A DNA stretch of 64,000 nt from assembly GCF_003034915.1 (NCBI RefSeq), contig NZ_PZJX01000052.1, positions 121,081 to 185,080 on the forward strand, written 5' to 3'. Below the pieces are notes generated by a model that made no database searches, had not been told where the DNA came from, and worked only from the letters and a program-made list of their open reading frames with translations. Position numbers and translations under genes: made by a program. How positions within the stretch are numbered: position 1 is the stretch's first letter; every line of letters starts with the position of its first letter. This document shows, one piece after another, positions 40,269-48,764 of this stretch. This DNA is from Mesorhizobium helmanticense (GTDB lineage: Bacteria > Pseudomonadota > Alphaproteobacteria > Rhizobiales > Rhizobiaceae).

Positions 40269-43200
40269 ATGAACAGCAAGCGGTCCTATCTCGATACACT
40301 CAACGCCGGCAGGCAGCGCCGGCCGCATACCACGCTTGAGGAGCTCAACCGTTCCCTGGAAACGCTGGAGCAGCGGCTGGAGCGCACGCGCGAGGACGCA
40401 AATGTGCGTCCCGATCCACGCCGGCCGGCCGCGGAGCCGCGCTATGCCAGCGCCGAACCCTATGGCCAGCAGCGCTGGCATGAGGAGCCGCGCCCCGCGC
40501 AGCAGCGGCCGAAAGATCCGGCGCCGGCCGCCTTCGACCAGAATTACCAGGCGATCGCCCGAGATATCGACCGCGTGCGCGGCCAGGAGGACGGCGTCGC
40601 CGTGGTCGGCAAGATCGCCGGCGAATTGCGCGGCTTGCGTGAAGAACTGCGCCACCAGATGACCGTCGGCTTGCAACGTGAGTTCGAGGCGCTGCGCAAG
40701 GATATCGAGCGGGCCTTCCAGGCAAGCGCTCAGCCGGGCGGCCGGTCGGGAGGCGGCAAAGGCAGCGCCGAACTCGGCGTCGAGTTCGAGCGGCTTTCCG
40801 GCGCCATCCAGACGCTGGCCGAAAAGAGCGACGACAGAAGCGTCAACATGCTTCGTCTTGAACTGGAGCAGGTCAAGGCCGCGCTCGATACGCTGGCGCG
40901 CGAGGAGAGCGTTCAGGCGGTCGGCCGCCGCTGGGACGAATTCGACCGCCGCTGGAGCGCTTTCGAAGATCGTGTCGATGCCGATCAGCAGAAGCGATCG
41001 GATGCGCCCGGCCTTGCAATGCTGACCGACCGGCTCGAACAGATCAGCAATGCCGTCAACAATCTGCCGGAATCGCTGTCGCTGCGTTCGCTCGAAGACA
41101 AAGTCCGCACGCTTGCCGGCGCCGTCGATCATTTCGCCAGCCAGCAGGACAATCGCAGCACCGGCACATTCGGCATGATCGACGAGCGGCTGGACGAGAT
41201 TTCCCGCGCCATCGTCGCCTCGACCGTTGCAGCGCAGGCCAATTCATTCGATCCGGAACCCTTCGAACGCATCGAGAAGCGGATCGCCTCGCTTGCCCAG
41301 CAGATCGAGGAAGTCGCGCAGGACCGGCCTGGCAATCAGGTGATCGACCAGCTCAACATGCTGTCGAGCCGGGTCGACGATCTCGCCGGCCGCGCCAATC
41401 TGCCGGAGCAGGCGATGGAGCGTCTCGGCAATCAGATCGCGCTCATTGCCGACAAGATCGACCGGGCGCCGGCCATGCCGGACGCCGAATATATTTTCCA
41501 GGGCCTCGAACAGCGCTTCGATGTGCTGTCGGGCATGATGGAGCGGCGCCAGGGCGACGCCATCGAACAGGGAAACATGCTGTTTCGCGATCTTGAGCGC
41601 CGGCTGGACGAAGTCGCCGACCGGCTGGACCAGCGCACGTCGCAGGTCGACAGTGCCGGCATCATGGACGCCATCGACGCCCGCTTCACCGCGCTCGTCA
41701 AGCGCATGGAAACGCGCGCTCCCGATCCCGCCGGCGAGGCAGCGATCCGTGGCCTGGAAAGCCGGCTGGAAGATATCTCTCACCGGCTGGATTCGTCGGC
41801 GGCGCAAGTCGCCGGCATCGACCCGGCGCTGATCCGCAGCCTGGAAGCGCAGGTCGCGGGCCTGTCGGCCCATCTTTCGAAACCCGGCACACCACTGCCG
41901 GAATTCGAGGACATCAGCCCGCGCCTCAACGAAATCGAGAAGTCGCTGGCTGGAACCCGCGATTCCATCCTCACCGCGGCGCGCGAGGCAGCCGAGAACG
42001 CCGTCAGTTCGCTGGCCGGCTCCAGCGCCAACACCGCGGCCGTTTCAGGGCTCGCCCAGGATCTGAAGACGCTCGAAGCACTGACGCGCCGTTCCGACGA
42101 GCGCAATTCGCGAACCTTCGAGGCCATCCACGACACGCTGCTCAAGATCGTCGACCGGCTGGGGTCGCTGGAAACCAGTGAGCCGACCGACGCGGTCAGC
42201 GAACTTCTGAATGTACAACCGGCCGATCAGGACAGCTGGCGCGGCGGGCGGCGGGCGAAGATGACCGTTCAGGCCGCGCCGTCCATGGATATCGACCAGC
42301 CACTGCCGCTGATGGGTGACATGGCCGAACTCGAGAGCCGTGCCGCTGCCATCATGCGCAACGGACCAAACCAGCGCACACCGGCCGAAGCCGCGGCCGC
42401 GGCGGCCATGGCCGCGCTTGGCTCCGACACACTGCCGGAGACGGACGAACCGGCCGGCGGCCGCAAGTCGATGTTCGGTGGACTGGCGCGCGCCTTCAAG
42501 GGCAAGAAGGAGGCGGACATTCCGCCGCTTGCCGGATCGGAGCCTGGTGTCGAGATACCAAGCGTCGACCTTGACGAGCCGCTCGACCCCAAGCTTGCCA
42601 ACCGGCCGCTGGAGCCAGGCTCCGGCGCACCCGACCTCAATGCCATCATGAAGCGCGTTCGTGATGAGCGCGGACCGGCGGCCAGGACCGGCGACACCGA
42701 TACGGCGAAGTCGGATTTCATCGCGGCGGCCAGACGAGCGGCACAGGCCGCCGCCGCCGAGGCTGAGGTTCTCAAGCGGCAGTCGACGAAGAGCGGCCCG
42801 GTCAAGGCGCTCAGAATCGGCGACCTGCTCAAGAAGCGGCGCAAGCCGCTCTTGATGGGGACAACCGCCATCTTGCTGGCGATTTCCGGACAGCAGTTGG
42901 GCAAGGCCTTTTTCTCCGACCCCGTCGAAGTGGCCAGCAACGATGCGGCGCCGATCGTGGCGGCGCAGCCGGTGGAAACCGCGTCGGTCGGCGCCACCAG
43001 CGAGCCGAAGACGGCTGCGCAAATCGCAGATCGGGACAGCGAGCCGGACCGTACTGTCAGGCAGGCAGAGCCATCCGCATCCCTGACCAAGGACGATATG
43101 ACGGCGCAGACCGCTCTCTACGCGCCGACCAAAGCCGAAACCCCGATGGACTCCGTGTCCGCAGAGCCCGCCCCTGCTCCCACGGCTCCTGCTCCAATGG

Positions 43201-44231
43201 CATCGGCGGCGTCGCCTGATCCGATGGCCGCGTCGCCAGAAGCGATTGCCTCGGCATCCGCGGAACCCACCACTGCCGAGCCAATGGCCACTGCGCCGGC
43301 GAACACGCCGAGCGCCCAGGACATGACCGGCGCGGTTGCGCCCGCGGATGCTTCGACGACGCCAGCCATTGCCAAGATCGACATACCGGCCGATGCCGGC
43401 CCGGCGGCGTTGCGCGACGCGGCGGCCGGCGGCGATGCCAAGGCGTTGTTCGAGATCGGCTCGCGCTATGCCGAATCGCGCGGCGTCAAGGAAGACATGG
43501 CCGCGGCCGCCAAATGGTACGAGAAATCAGCCGAACTCGGCTTCGCCCCGGCGGAGTACCGCATCGGCAATTTCTACGAGAAGGGCGTGGGCGTCGCGCG
43601 CGACGTCAAGAAGTCGAAGACCTGGTACCAGCTGGCCGCGGAACAGGGCAACGCCAGCGCCATGCATAATCTGGCCGTGCTCTTCGCCATGGCGGCGGAC
43701 GGCGTGACCGACAATGAATCGGCTGCCAAGTGGTTCCAGGCCGCCGCCGATCTCGGCGTCAAGGACAGCCAGTTCAATCTCGGCATCCTGGCGGCGAAAG
43801 GCGTCGGGATGAAGCAGAACCTCGAAGAATCGTACAAATGGTTCGCGCTCGTCGCCAAGACCGGCGACAAGGACGCGGCGGCAAAGCGCGACGAGATCGC
43901 CAACGCGCTCAGGCCCGAGCAGTTGGAACGCGCACGCGCCGCCGCCGAACTGTGGAAGGCAAAGCCGCTCGATCCGGCGGCGAATTCGGCCGACATTCCA
44001 GAATCCTGGCAGGACGGCACGCCCCAGACCACCGCCAGCGTCGACATGAAAAAGGCGGTTCAGAACATCCAGCGCATCCTCAACAAGAACGGCTATGAGG
44101 CTGGCAACGCCGACGGCGTGATGGGCGGGAAAACCAAGACCGCGATCATGGCTTTCCAGACCGACAACAAGATGAAGGCGACCGGTACGGTCGACGAAAA
44201 GCTGGTCAAGGCGCTGCTGGCGCGCAAATAA
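40269..44231 (+). CDS. podJ: Cell polarity protein PodJ (coiled coil, single membrane helix, Sel1 repeats, peptidoglycan-binding domain)
   Basis: 1320 residues from ATG 40269. The cytoplasmic N-terminal two thirds is a long acidic coiled coil with repeating Leu/Asp/Glu-rich units of the type RLEDISHRLD or RLDEVADRLD, including a DQLNMLSSRVDDL segment. One membrane helix follows (about 860, PLLMGTTAILLAISG). A Pro/Ala/Thr-rich periplasmic linker comes next, then Sel1 repeats (about 1055-1200, with AAKWYEKSAELGFAPAEYRI) and a C-terminal peptidoglycan-binding domain (about 1261-1319, IQRILNKNGYEAGNADGVMGG). This is the PodJ layout, a scaffold placing proteins at one cell pole. It stands alone with a CtrA-like box upstream. 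Confidence 0.9.
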   Translation: MNSKRSYLDTLNAGRQRRPHTTLEELNRSLETLEQRLERTREDANVRPDPRRPAAEPRYASAEPYGQQRWHEEPRPAQQRPKDPAPAAFDQNYQAIARDIDRVRGQEDGVAVVGKIAGELRGLREELRHQMTVGLQREFEALRKDIERAFQASAQPGGRSGGGKGSAELGVEFERLSGAIQTLAEKSDDRSVNMLRLELEQVKAALDTLAREESVQAVGRRWDEFDRRWSAFEDRVDADQQKRSDAPGLAMLTDRLEQISNAVNNLPESLSLRSLEDKVRTLAGAVDHFASQQDNRSTGTFGMIDERLDEISRAIVASTVAAQANSFDPEPFERIEKRIASLAQQIEEVAQDRPGNQVIDQLNMLSSRVDDLAGRANLPEQAMERLGNQIALIADKIDRAPAMPDAEYIFQGLEQRFDVLSGMMERRQGDAIEQGNMLFRDLERRLDEVADRLDQRTSQVDSAGIMDAIDARFTALVKRMETRAPDPAGEAAIRGLESRLEDISHRLDSSAAQVAGIDPALIRSLEAQVAGLSAHLSKPGTPLPEFEDISPRLNEIEKSLAGTRDSILTAAREAAENAVSSLAGSSANTAAVSGLAQDLKTLEALTRRSDERNSRTFEAIHDTLLKIVDRLGSLETSEPTDAVSELLNVQPADQDSWRGGRRAKMTVQAAPSMDIDQPLPLMGDMAELESRAAAIMRNGPNQRTPAEAAAAAAMAALGSDTLPETDEPAGGRKSMFGGLARAFKGKKEADIPPLAGSEPGVEIPSVDLDEPLDPKLANRPLEPGSGAPDLNAIMKRVRDERGPAARTGDTDTAKSDFIAAARRAAQAAAAEAEVLKRQSTKSGPVKALRIGDLLKKRRKPLLMGTTAILLAISGQQLGKAFFSDPVEVASNDAAPIVAAQPVETASVGATSEPKTAAQIADRDSEPDRTVRQAEPSASLTKDDMTAQTALYAPTKAETPMDSVSAEPAPAPTAPAPMASAASPDPMAASPEAIASASAEPTTAEPMATAPANTPSAQDMTGAVAPADASTTPAIAKIDIPADAGPAALRDAAAGGDAKALFEIGSRYAESRGVKEDMAAAAKWYEKSAELGFAPAEYRIGNFYEKGVGVARDVKKSKTWYQLAAEQGNASAMHNLAVLFAMAADGVTDNESAAKWFQAAADLGVKDSQFNLGILAAKGVGMKQNLEESYKWFALVAKTGDKDAAAKRDEIANALRPEQLERARAAAELWKAKPLDPAANSADIPESWQDGTPQTTASVDMKKAVQNIQRILNKNGYEAGNADGVMGGKTKTAIMAFQTDNKMKATGTVDEKLVKALLARK

Positions 44232-44423
44232 CGGCAGATGCGTCGTTTACACGATGCCCTTGCCACACATTTGCCTGTTAACTGATTGAGTTGTTTTTTG
44301 TTTCGGCGGCGCGGCGAGGTTTGACTTCGCCGTCCGGCCGGCGCAAGAACAATTTAGCTTTTTTGGCGCAAGATGCCCGCAACGGTTGCATTCGCCGACA
44401 GGCATATTGATCGAGACTGACGG

Positions 44424-45347
44424 GTGGGCATCTATCTCCCGATCGCGGAAATTTCCGTCAACGTCTTCGTGCTGCTGGCCATGGGCGCGGCGGTGGGTTT
44501 CCTGTCGGGCATGTTCGGGGTGGGCGGCGGCTTCCTCATCACGCCGCTGCTGATCTTCTACAACATTCCGCCTGCGATCGCGGTCGCCACCGGCGCCAAC
44601 CAGGTCATTGCCTCCTCCTTCTCCGGCGCATTGTCGCATGTGAAACGCGGGACGCTCGACTTCAAGCTCGGCGGGGTGCTGTTGGCGGGCGGCATCGTCG
44701 GCTCCACCGCCGGCATCTTCGTCTTCGGGTTCCTGCGCCGGCTCGGCCAGCTCGACCTGTTCATCTCGCTGCTCTATGTCGTGCTGCTCGGCACTGTCGG
44801 CGGGCTGATGCTGGTCGAGAGCGTCAATGCACTGCGCGCCACCCGCGGTGGCGCCGCCCCGTTGCTGAAGAAACCCGGCCAGCACAACTGGATCCACCGC
44901 TTGCCGCTGAAGATGCGCTTCAGGGCCTCGAAGCTGTTCGTCAGCGTCATCCCGGTGCTTGGACTGGGCGCCGGCATCGGCTTCCTGTCGTCGATCATGG
45001 GCGTCGGCGGCGGCTTCATCATGGTGCCGGCGCTGATCTACCTCTTGAAAGTGCCGACCAACGTCGTCATCGGCACCTCGCTGTTCCAGATCATTTTCAC
45101 CTCGGCCTACACCACGCTGGTCCATGCCACCACCAACCAGACGGTCGACGTCATGCTCGCCTTCCTGTTGATGGCGGGCGGCGTCGCCGGCGCGCAATAT
45201 GGCGCCAAGGCCGGCCAGAGGCTGCGTGGCGAACAGCTCCGGGCGCTGCTGGCGCTGCTGGTGCTGGCGGTAGCGATCCGGCTTGCCATCGACCTGTTCG
45301 TGACGCCGCCCAACCGCTATTCGCTCACCGGCGTGGATCTGGGCTGA
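44424..45347 (+). CDS. TauE/SafE-family sulfite or organosulfonate exporter
   Basis: 307 residues from GTG 44424. About eight membrane helices are visible in two related halves. Each half has the family's glycine-rich motif: GFLSGMFGVGGGFLITPLL near the start and GFLSSIMGVGGGFIMVPAL in the middle. Members export sulfite or sulfonates, or import them in some cases. The downstream gene overlaps by one base. A sulfite dehydrogenase operon lies about 3.4 kb further on, which makes sulfite a tempting substrate, but nothing in the sequence proves it. Confidence 0.85.
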   Translation: MGIYLPIAEISVNVFVLLAMGAAVGFLSGMFGVGGGFLITPLLIFYNIPPAIAVATGANQVIASSFSGALSHVKRGTLDFKLGGVLLAGGIVGSTAGIFVFGFLRRLGQLDLFISLLYVVLLGTVGGLMLVESVNALRATRGGAAPLLKKPGQHNWIHRLPLKMRFRASKLFVSVIPVLGLGAGIGFLSSIMGVGGGFIMVPALIYLLKVPTNVVIGTSLFQIIFTSAYTTLVHATTNQTVDVMLAFLLMAGGVAGAQYGAKAGQRLRGEQLRALLALLVLAVAIRLAIDLFVTPPNRYSLTGVDLG

Positions 45348-46141
45348 TGGCAGGCGCGAGGGGGTTCGTTGCCGCTGTCTGGCTGACGCTCTCGGTCGTC
45401 GCCGCGTTGCCGGCGTTGGCGCAGACGCCACCGACCGAAAACATCCAGATCGGCCTGTCCACCGACAATGTCTCGATCACCGCTGGCTTTTCCGGCGCCG
45501 ACCTCACCATTTTCGGCTCGCTGGAAAACGCCGACCCGCTTGTCGCGCGCCAGGGGCGCTACGATGTCATCGTCGTTCTGGAAGGCCCGGCCCGGCCCGT
45601 CGTGGTGCGCCGCAAGGACCGGGTGCTGGGCATCTGGATCAATCTGGAATCCGAGACCTTCGAGAACGTGCCGGTGTCCTATTCGGTGGCGACGACGCGG
45701 CCGCTGCAGGACGTCACCGACCCGAACAGCTACAAGCAATTGTCGCTCGGCGCCTCCAACCTCTACATGCAGCCGGCCGACGCCGGCGACAGTCCGGCGA
45801 CGATCCAGGAGTTCACCGCGGCGCTGCGTGAACGCAAGACGGCGACCGGCCTCTACAGCGAGAATGTCGGCGGCGTGCAGTTTCTGTCGCAGAACCTGTT
45901 TCGCGCCACCGTCAGGCTTGCTCCCAACGTTCCGGTCGGCACCCACAAGGCCCGCGCCTTCCTGTTCAAGAGCGGCCTGTTCGTCAAGGAAAGCTCTGCC
46001 CAGCTCGAAATCCGCAAGTCCGGCTTCGAACAGTCGATCTTCCGCGTCGCGCACGACTATTCCTTCCTCTACGGCGTCTTCGCCGTATCGCTGGCCATGC
46101 TGACGGGTTGGCTCGGAAGGCTCGTCTTCCGCAAGGATTGA
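45347..46141 (+). CDS. TIGR02186-family membrane-anchored protein
   Basis: 264 residues. A signal peptide (MAGARGFVAAVWLTLSVVAA, cut after LAQ) is followed by a beta-rich periplasmic domain that starts ENIQIGLSTDNVSITAGFSG. One C-terminal membrane helix follows (SFLYGVFAVSLAMLTGWLG) with a basic cytoplasmic end. The family is known from alphaproteobacteria, often beside a TauE/SafE gene, and has no established function. The ATG lies inside the upstream stop (TGATG), so it is translationally coupled to the exporter. That suggests it is a periplasmic accessory of the transporter. Confidence 0.85.
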   Translation: MAGARGFVAAVWLTLSVVAALPALAQTPPTENIQIGLSTDNVSITAGFSGADLTIFGSLENADPLVARQGRYDVIVVLEGPARPVVVRRKDRVLGIWINLESETFENVPVSYSVATTRPLQDVTDPNSYKQLSLGASNLYMQPADAGDSPATIQEFTAALRERKTATGLYSENVGGVQFLSQNLFRATVRLAPNVPVGTHKARAFLFKSGLFVKESSAQLEIRKSGFEQSIFRVAHDYSFLYGVFAVSLAMLTGWLGRLVFRKD

Positions 46142-46336
46142 CGCCTCGGGAAAATGGAAAACCATTTTCCCGGGGAGAGGGGTTTCCCTTTCCGCGATCT
46201 TGCGATAGACCGCCGCCTCCCAGCCCACGGGTAAACACGCACAAATCAGTTCGGCAGAACGGTCCGGTCCTCCGGACCACGGCGCGTCTTCCGACGCCGC
46301 TGGTTCTTTGCCGAGAAGCCATGACAGGGAGCGACC

Positions 46337-47593
46337 ATGCGACCGGCATTCGGCGGTATCGACTTCGGCACGTCCAATTCCACCGTCGGGGTCATCCACG
46401 ACGGCCGGCCACGGCTGGTGCCCCTCGAGGGCGGACAGCCCACCTTGCCAAGTGCCGTGTTTTTCAACTTCGAGGACGGTTACACTTATTTCGGCCGCCG
46501 CGCGATTGCCGACTACACCGACAGTATCGAGGGCCGGCTGATGCGCTCGTTGAAGAGCGTGCTCGGCAGTTCGCTTGCTCACGAAAAGACGCGCATCAAG
46601 GCGCGGTCGATCGGCTTCATGGAGATCGTCGGACTGTTCGTCAGCCATCTGAAGAAGCGGCTGGAGGAGGATGCCGGCGAGACGGTCGAGAGTGTGGTGC
46701 TCGGCCGTCCGGTGCAGTTCGTCGACGACGATCCGCAAGCCGATGCGAAGGCGCAGGGCGAACTTGAAAACGCCGCCCGCGCCCAAGGCTTTACGCATAT
46801 CGCCTTCCAATTCGAGCCGATCGCCGCGGCGCTTGACTATGAGCAGAAGGTGACGCGGGAAGAACTGGCGCTGATTGTCGACATGGGTGGCGGCACGTCC
46901 GACTTCTCGATCGTGCGGGTCTCGCCGCAGCGCGCCCGCTCGCTCGACCGCAAGGACGATATCCTGGCCAGCCGCGGCATCCATATCGGCGGCACCGACT
47001 TCGACCGGCTGCTGAGCATCGCCCATGTTATGCCCGAGCTCGGCTATTTGACGCCAACCAAGGACGGCAAGCGCAATCTGCCGGCCAGTTACTTCATCGA
47101 CCTGGCGACATGGCAGCGCATCAACCTCGTCTACACCGCCAGGGCGATGTCGCATCTCAGGCAGATCCGCTACGAGGCGGAACGCGCCGACCTGGTCGAC
47201 CGCTTCATTCATGTCGTCGAGCACCGCTACGGGCACGCGCTGGCCGCTTTGGTCGAACGGGCCAAGATCGAGCTGACCGAGCAATTGTCGGCGCAGGTCG
47301 CGGTTGGGCTGCCGGGCGTGGAATTCGCGGCCGAAATCACGCGCGCCGGGCTGGAGGCAACCATCGCGCGAGATATCGGGCAGGTGACGGCCACGGTCGA
47401 ACAGACCATCAGGGATGCCCGGGTGAAGCCGTCCGACATCACCGCGGTGTTCCTGACCGGCGGCTCGACGGCGATCCCGCTGGCGAGACAGAATATCCTG
47501 GCGCTGGTGCCGCAGGCGTCCGTCATCGAGGGCGACATGTTCGGTTCGGTGGGGCTTGGGTTGGCGTTGGACGCCCAGCGGAAATTTGGCTGA
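46337..47593 (+). CDS. YegD-like Hsp70-family protein
   Basis: 418 residues, so it holds the Hsp70 ATPase domain and little else; the peptide-binding domain of DnaK is missing. FGGIDFGTSNSTVGV is the phosphate-1 loop. IVDMGGGTSDFSIVRVS is phosphate-2, and FLTGGSTAIPLARQNIL is the adenosine motif near the C-terminus. Relatives such as YegD are cytoplasmic with no fixed role. ATG 46337 follows GGGAG. It converges with the LysR gene at 47599, with five bases between. Confidence 0.9.
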   Translation: MRPAFGGIDFGTSNSTVGVIHDGRPRLVPLEGGQPTLPSAVFFNFEDGYTYFGRRAIADYTDSIEGRLMRSLKSVLGSSLAHEKTRIKARSIGFMEIVGLFVSHLKKRLEEDAGETVESVVLGRPVQFVDDDPQADAKAQGELENAARAQGFTHIAFQFEPIAAALDYEQKVTREELALIVDMGGGTSDFSIVRVSPQRARSLDRKDDILASRGIHIGGTDFDRLLSIAHVMPELGYLTPTKDGKRNLPASYFIDLATWQRINLVYTARAMSHLRQIRYEAERADLVDRFIHVVEHRYGHALAALVERAKIELTEQLSAQVAVGLPGVEFAAEITRAGLEATIARDIGQVTATVEQTIRDARVKPSDITAVFLTGGSTAIPLARQNILALVPQASVIEGDMFGSVGLGLALDAQRKFG

Positions 47594-47598
47594 TCCGC

Positions 47599-48489
47599 TT
47601 ACGCCTTGGGCTTCGCAACAAGATGCGTCCTGAGCGCCATCTGGGCGAGGCTTGCCTGCCGGTCGCGATGGGTGATGATGGCGAAGTCGCGCCGCGGCAG
47701 GTCGATCGGCACCGAGCGCAGGCTGCCTTCGGCTATTGCGCCGGCGACGACAAGCTCCGAGATGATGGTCGCCCCGGCGCCGGCCTCGACCGCCTGGCGG
47801 ATCGCCTCGTTGCTCGGCAGGACCAGGAATATCTGGAGGTCGGCGAGCGAGACCGCCTGGCGGCGCGCCAGATCCTCCAGCACCTCGCGCGTGCCTGAGC
47901 CGGCTTCGCGGATGATCCAGCGCAGTTCCCTGATATCAGGGGGGCCGTGCGGCGGCGCAGCGATCTTTGGATGGGATCGGGCCACGACCAGCAGCAGCCT
48001 GTCGACATCGACCTTGGCGCGCCGCAACACGTCGGATTCGGTGCGCCCCTCGACCAGGCCGAAATCCGCCGTGCCATCGAGAACGTGGGTCTCGACCTGT
48101 CTCGTATTACCGATGGTGACGCTAAGCCTGACGGCGGGATAGGCCTCATGGAAAGAGGCCAGCCGGCGCGGCAGCCAGTAGCTGGCGATGGTCTGGCTGG
48201 CGGCGATGGACAGGCTCCCAGTAATCGTCTGTGAGACATGTTCCAGCACGTTGCTTGCGGCGGCGGCGCGCTCGAGCACGGCCTTGGCCTCCGGCAGGAA
48301 CCGGAGCCCGGTCTGGGCAAGCTCGATGTTGCGGCCGACGCGGTTGAACAGCCGGACGCCATGCTGCTGCTCGAGCGAGCGGATGGCGGCCGACGCCGCC
48401 GATTGGGAGATGCCCAAAAGCTCGGCCGCCTTGGTCACATGGCCACGCTCGGCGACGGCGACGAAGATGCGCAACTGGTCCAGGGTCAT
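47599..48489 (-). CDS. LysR-family regulator divergent from the sulfite dehydrogenase operon
   Basis: 296 residues from ATG 48489; the frame continues 72 codons upstream without conserved sequence. The helix-turn-helix has LDQLRIFVAVAERGHVTKAA and GISQSAASAAIRSLE. The effector domain starts GSLSIAASQTIASYWLPRRL and has the LysR pattern DGTADFGLVEG. Divergence from the molybdenum oxidoreductase (275 bp apart) suggests it controls those genes. The gap holds an imperfect inverted repeat (48503-48515 and 48544-48556) that could be its site. Effector unknown; a sulfur compound is plausible. Confidence 0.88.
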   Translation of the reverse strand: MTLDQLRIFVAVAERGHVTKAAELLGISQSAASAAIRSLEQQHGVRLFNRVGRNIELAQTGLRFLPEAKAVLERAAAASNVLEHVSQTITGSLSIAASQTIASYWLPRRLASFHEAYPAVRLSVTIGNTRQVETHVLDGTADFGLVEGRTESDVLRRAKVDVDRLLLVVARSHPKIAAPPHGPPDIRELRWIIREAGSGTREVLEDLARRQAVSLADLQIFLVLPSNEAIRQAVEAGAGATIISELVVAGAIAEGSLRSVPIDLPRRDFAIITHRDRQASLAQMALRTHLVAKPKA

Positions 48490-48502
48490 GCCCCTGATTA
48501 AG

Positions 48503-48556
48503 AAGCAAAATCGATTGGAATTACAAGAGCAAGTTATTAGACAGATCGATTGCTTT
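48503..48556. promoter_or_regulatory. Imperfect inverted repeat in the lysR-soeA gap
   Basis: AAGCAAAATCGAT (48503-48515) and ATCGATTGCTTTG (48544-48556) pair with a two-base difference in spacing. They lie 14 bp before lysR and 209 bp before the oxidoreductase start, in an AT-rich patch. Candidate LysR operator. Confidence 0.35.
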
Positions 48557-48764
48557 GTTCTAAATTTCTGGCCGAAGTTGGAAAAAAATCGCAGCCAAGC
48601 GGCAAGGGCTAGAAATTGATAGGGCGGTTCAAATCGCTGTTTGCCAGTTGGACCCGCAGCCTGCGGCGGCGGCTCGCGGGCGACGGCTATCACCCGGAAG
48701 AACATTACATGCGTGGACCCGGGCCAAAGACACGAGCCAAATACTCGGACGACAAAAGCAGATC

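Noticed and set aside
45317..47284. A 655-codon minus-strand frame across the TIGR02186 and YegD-like genes
   Set aside because: Antisense to two well-supported genes, rich in the His/Asp/Arg pattern typical of reverse-strand translation.
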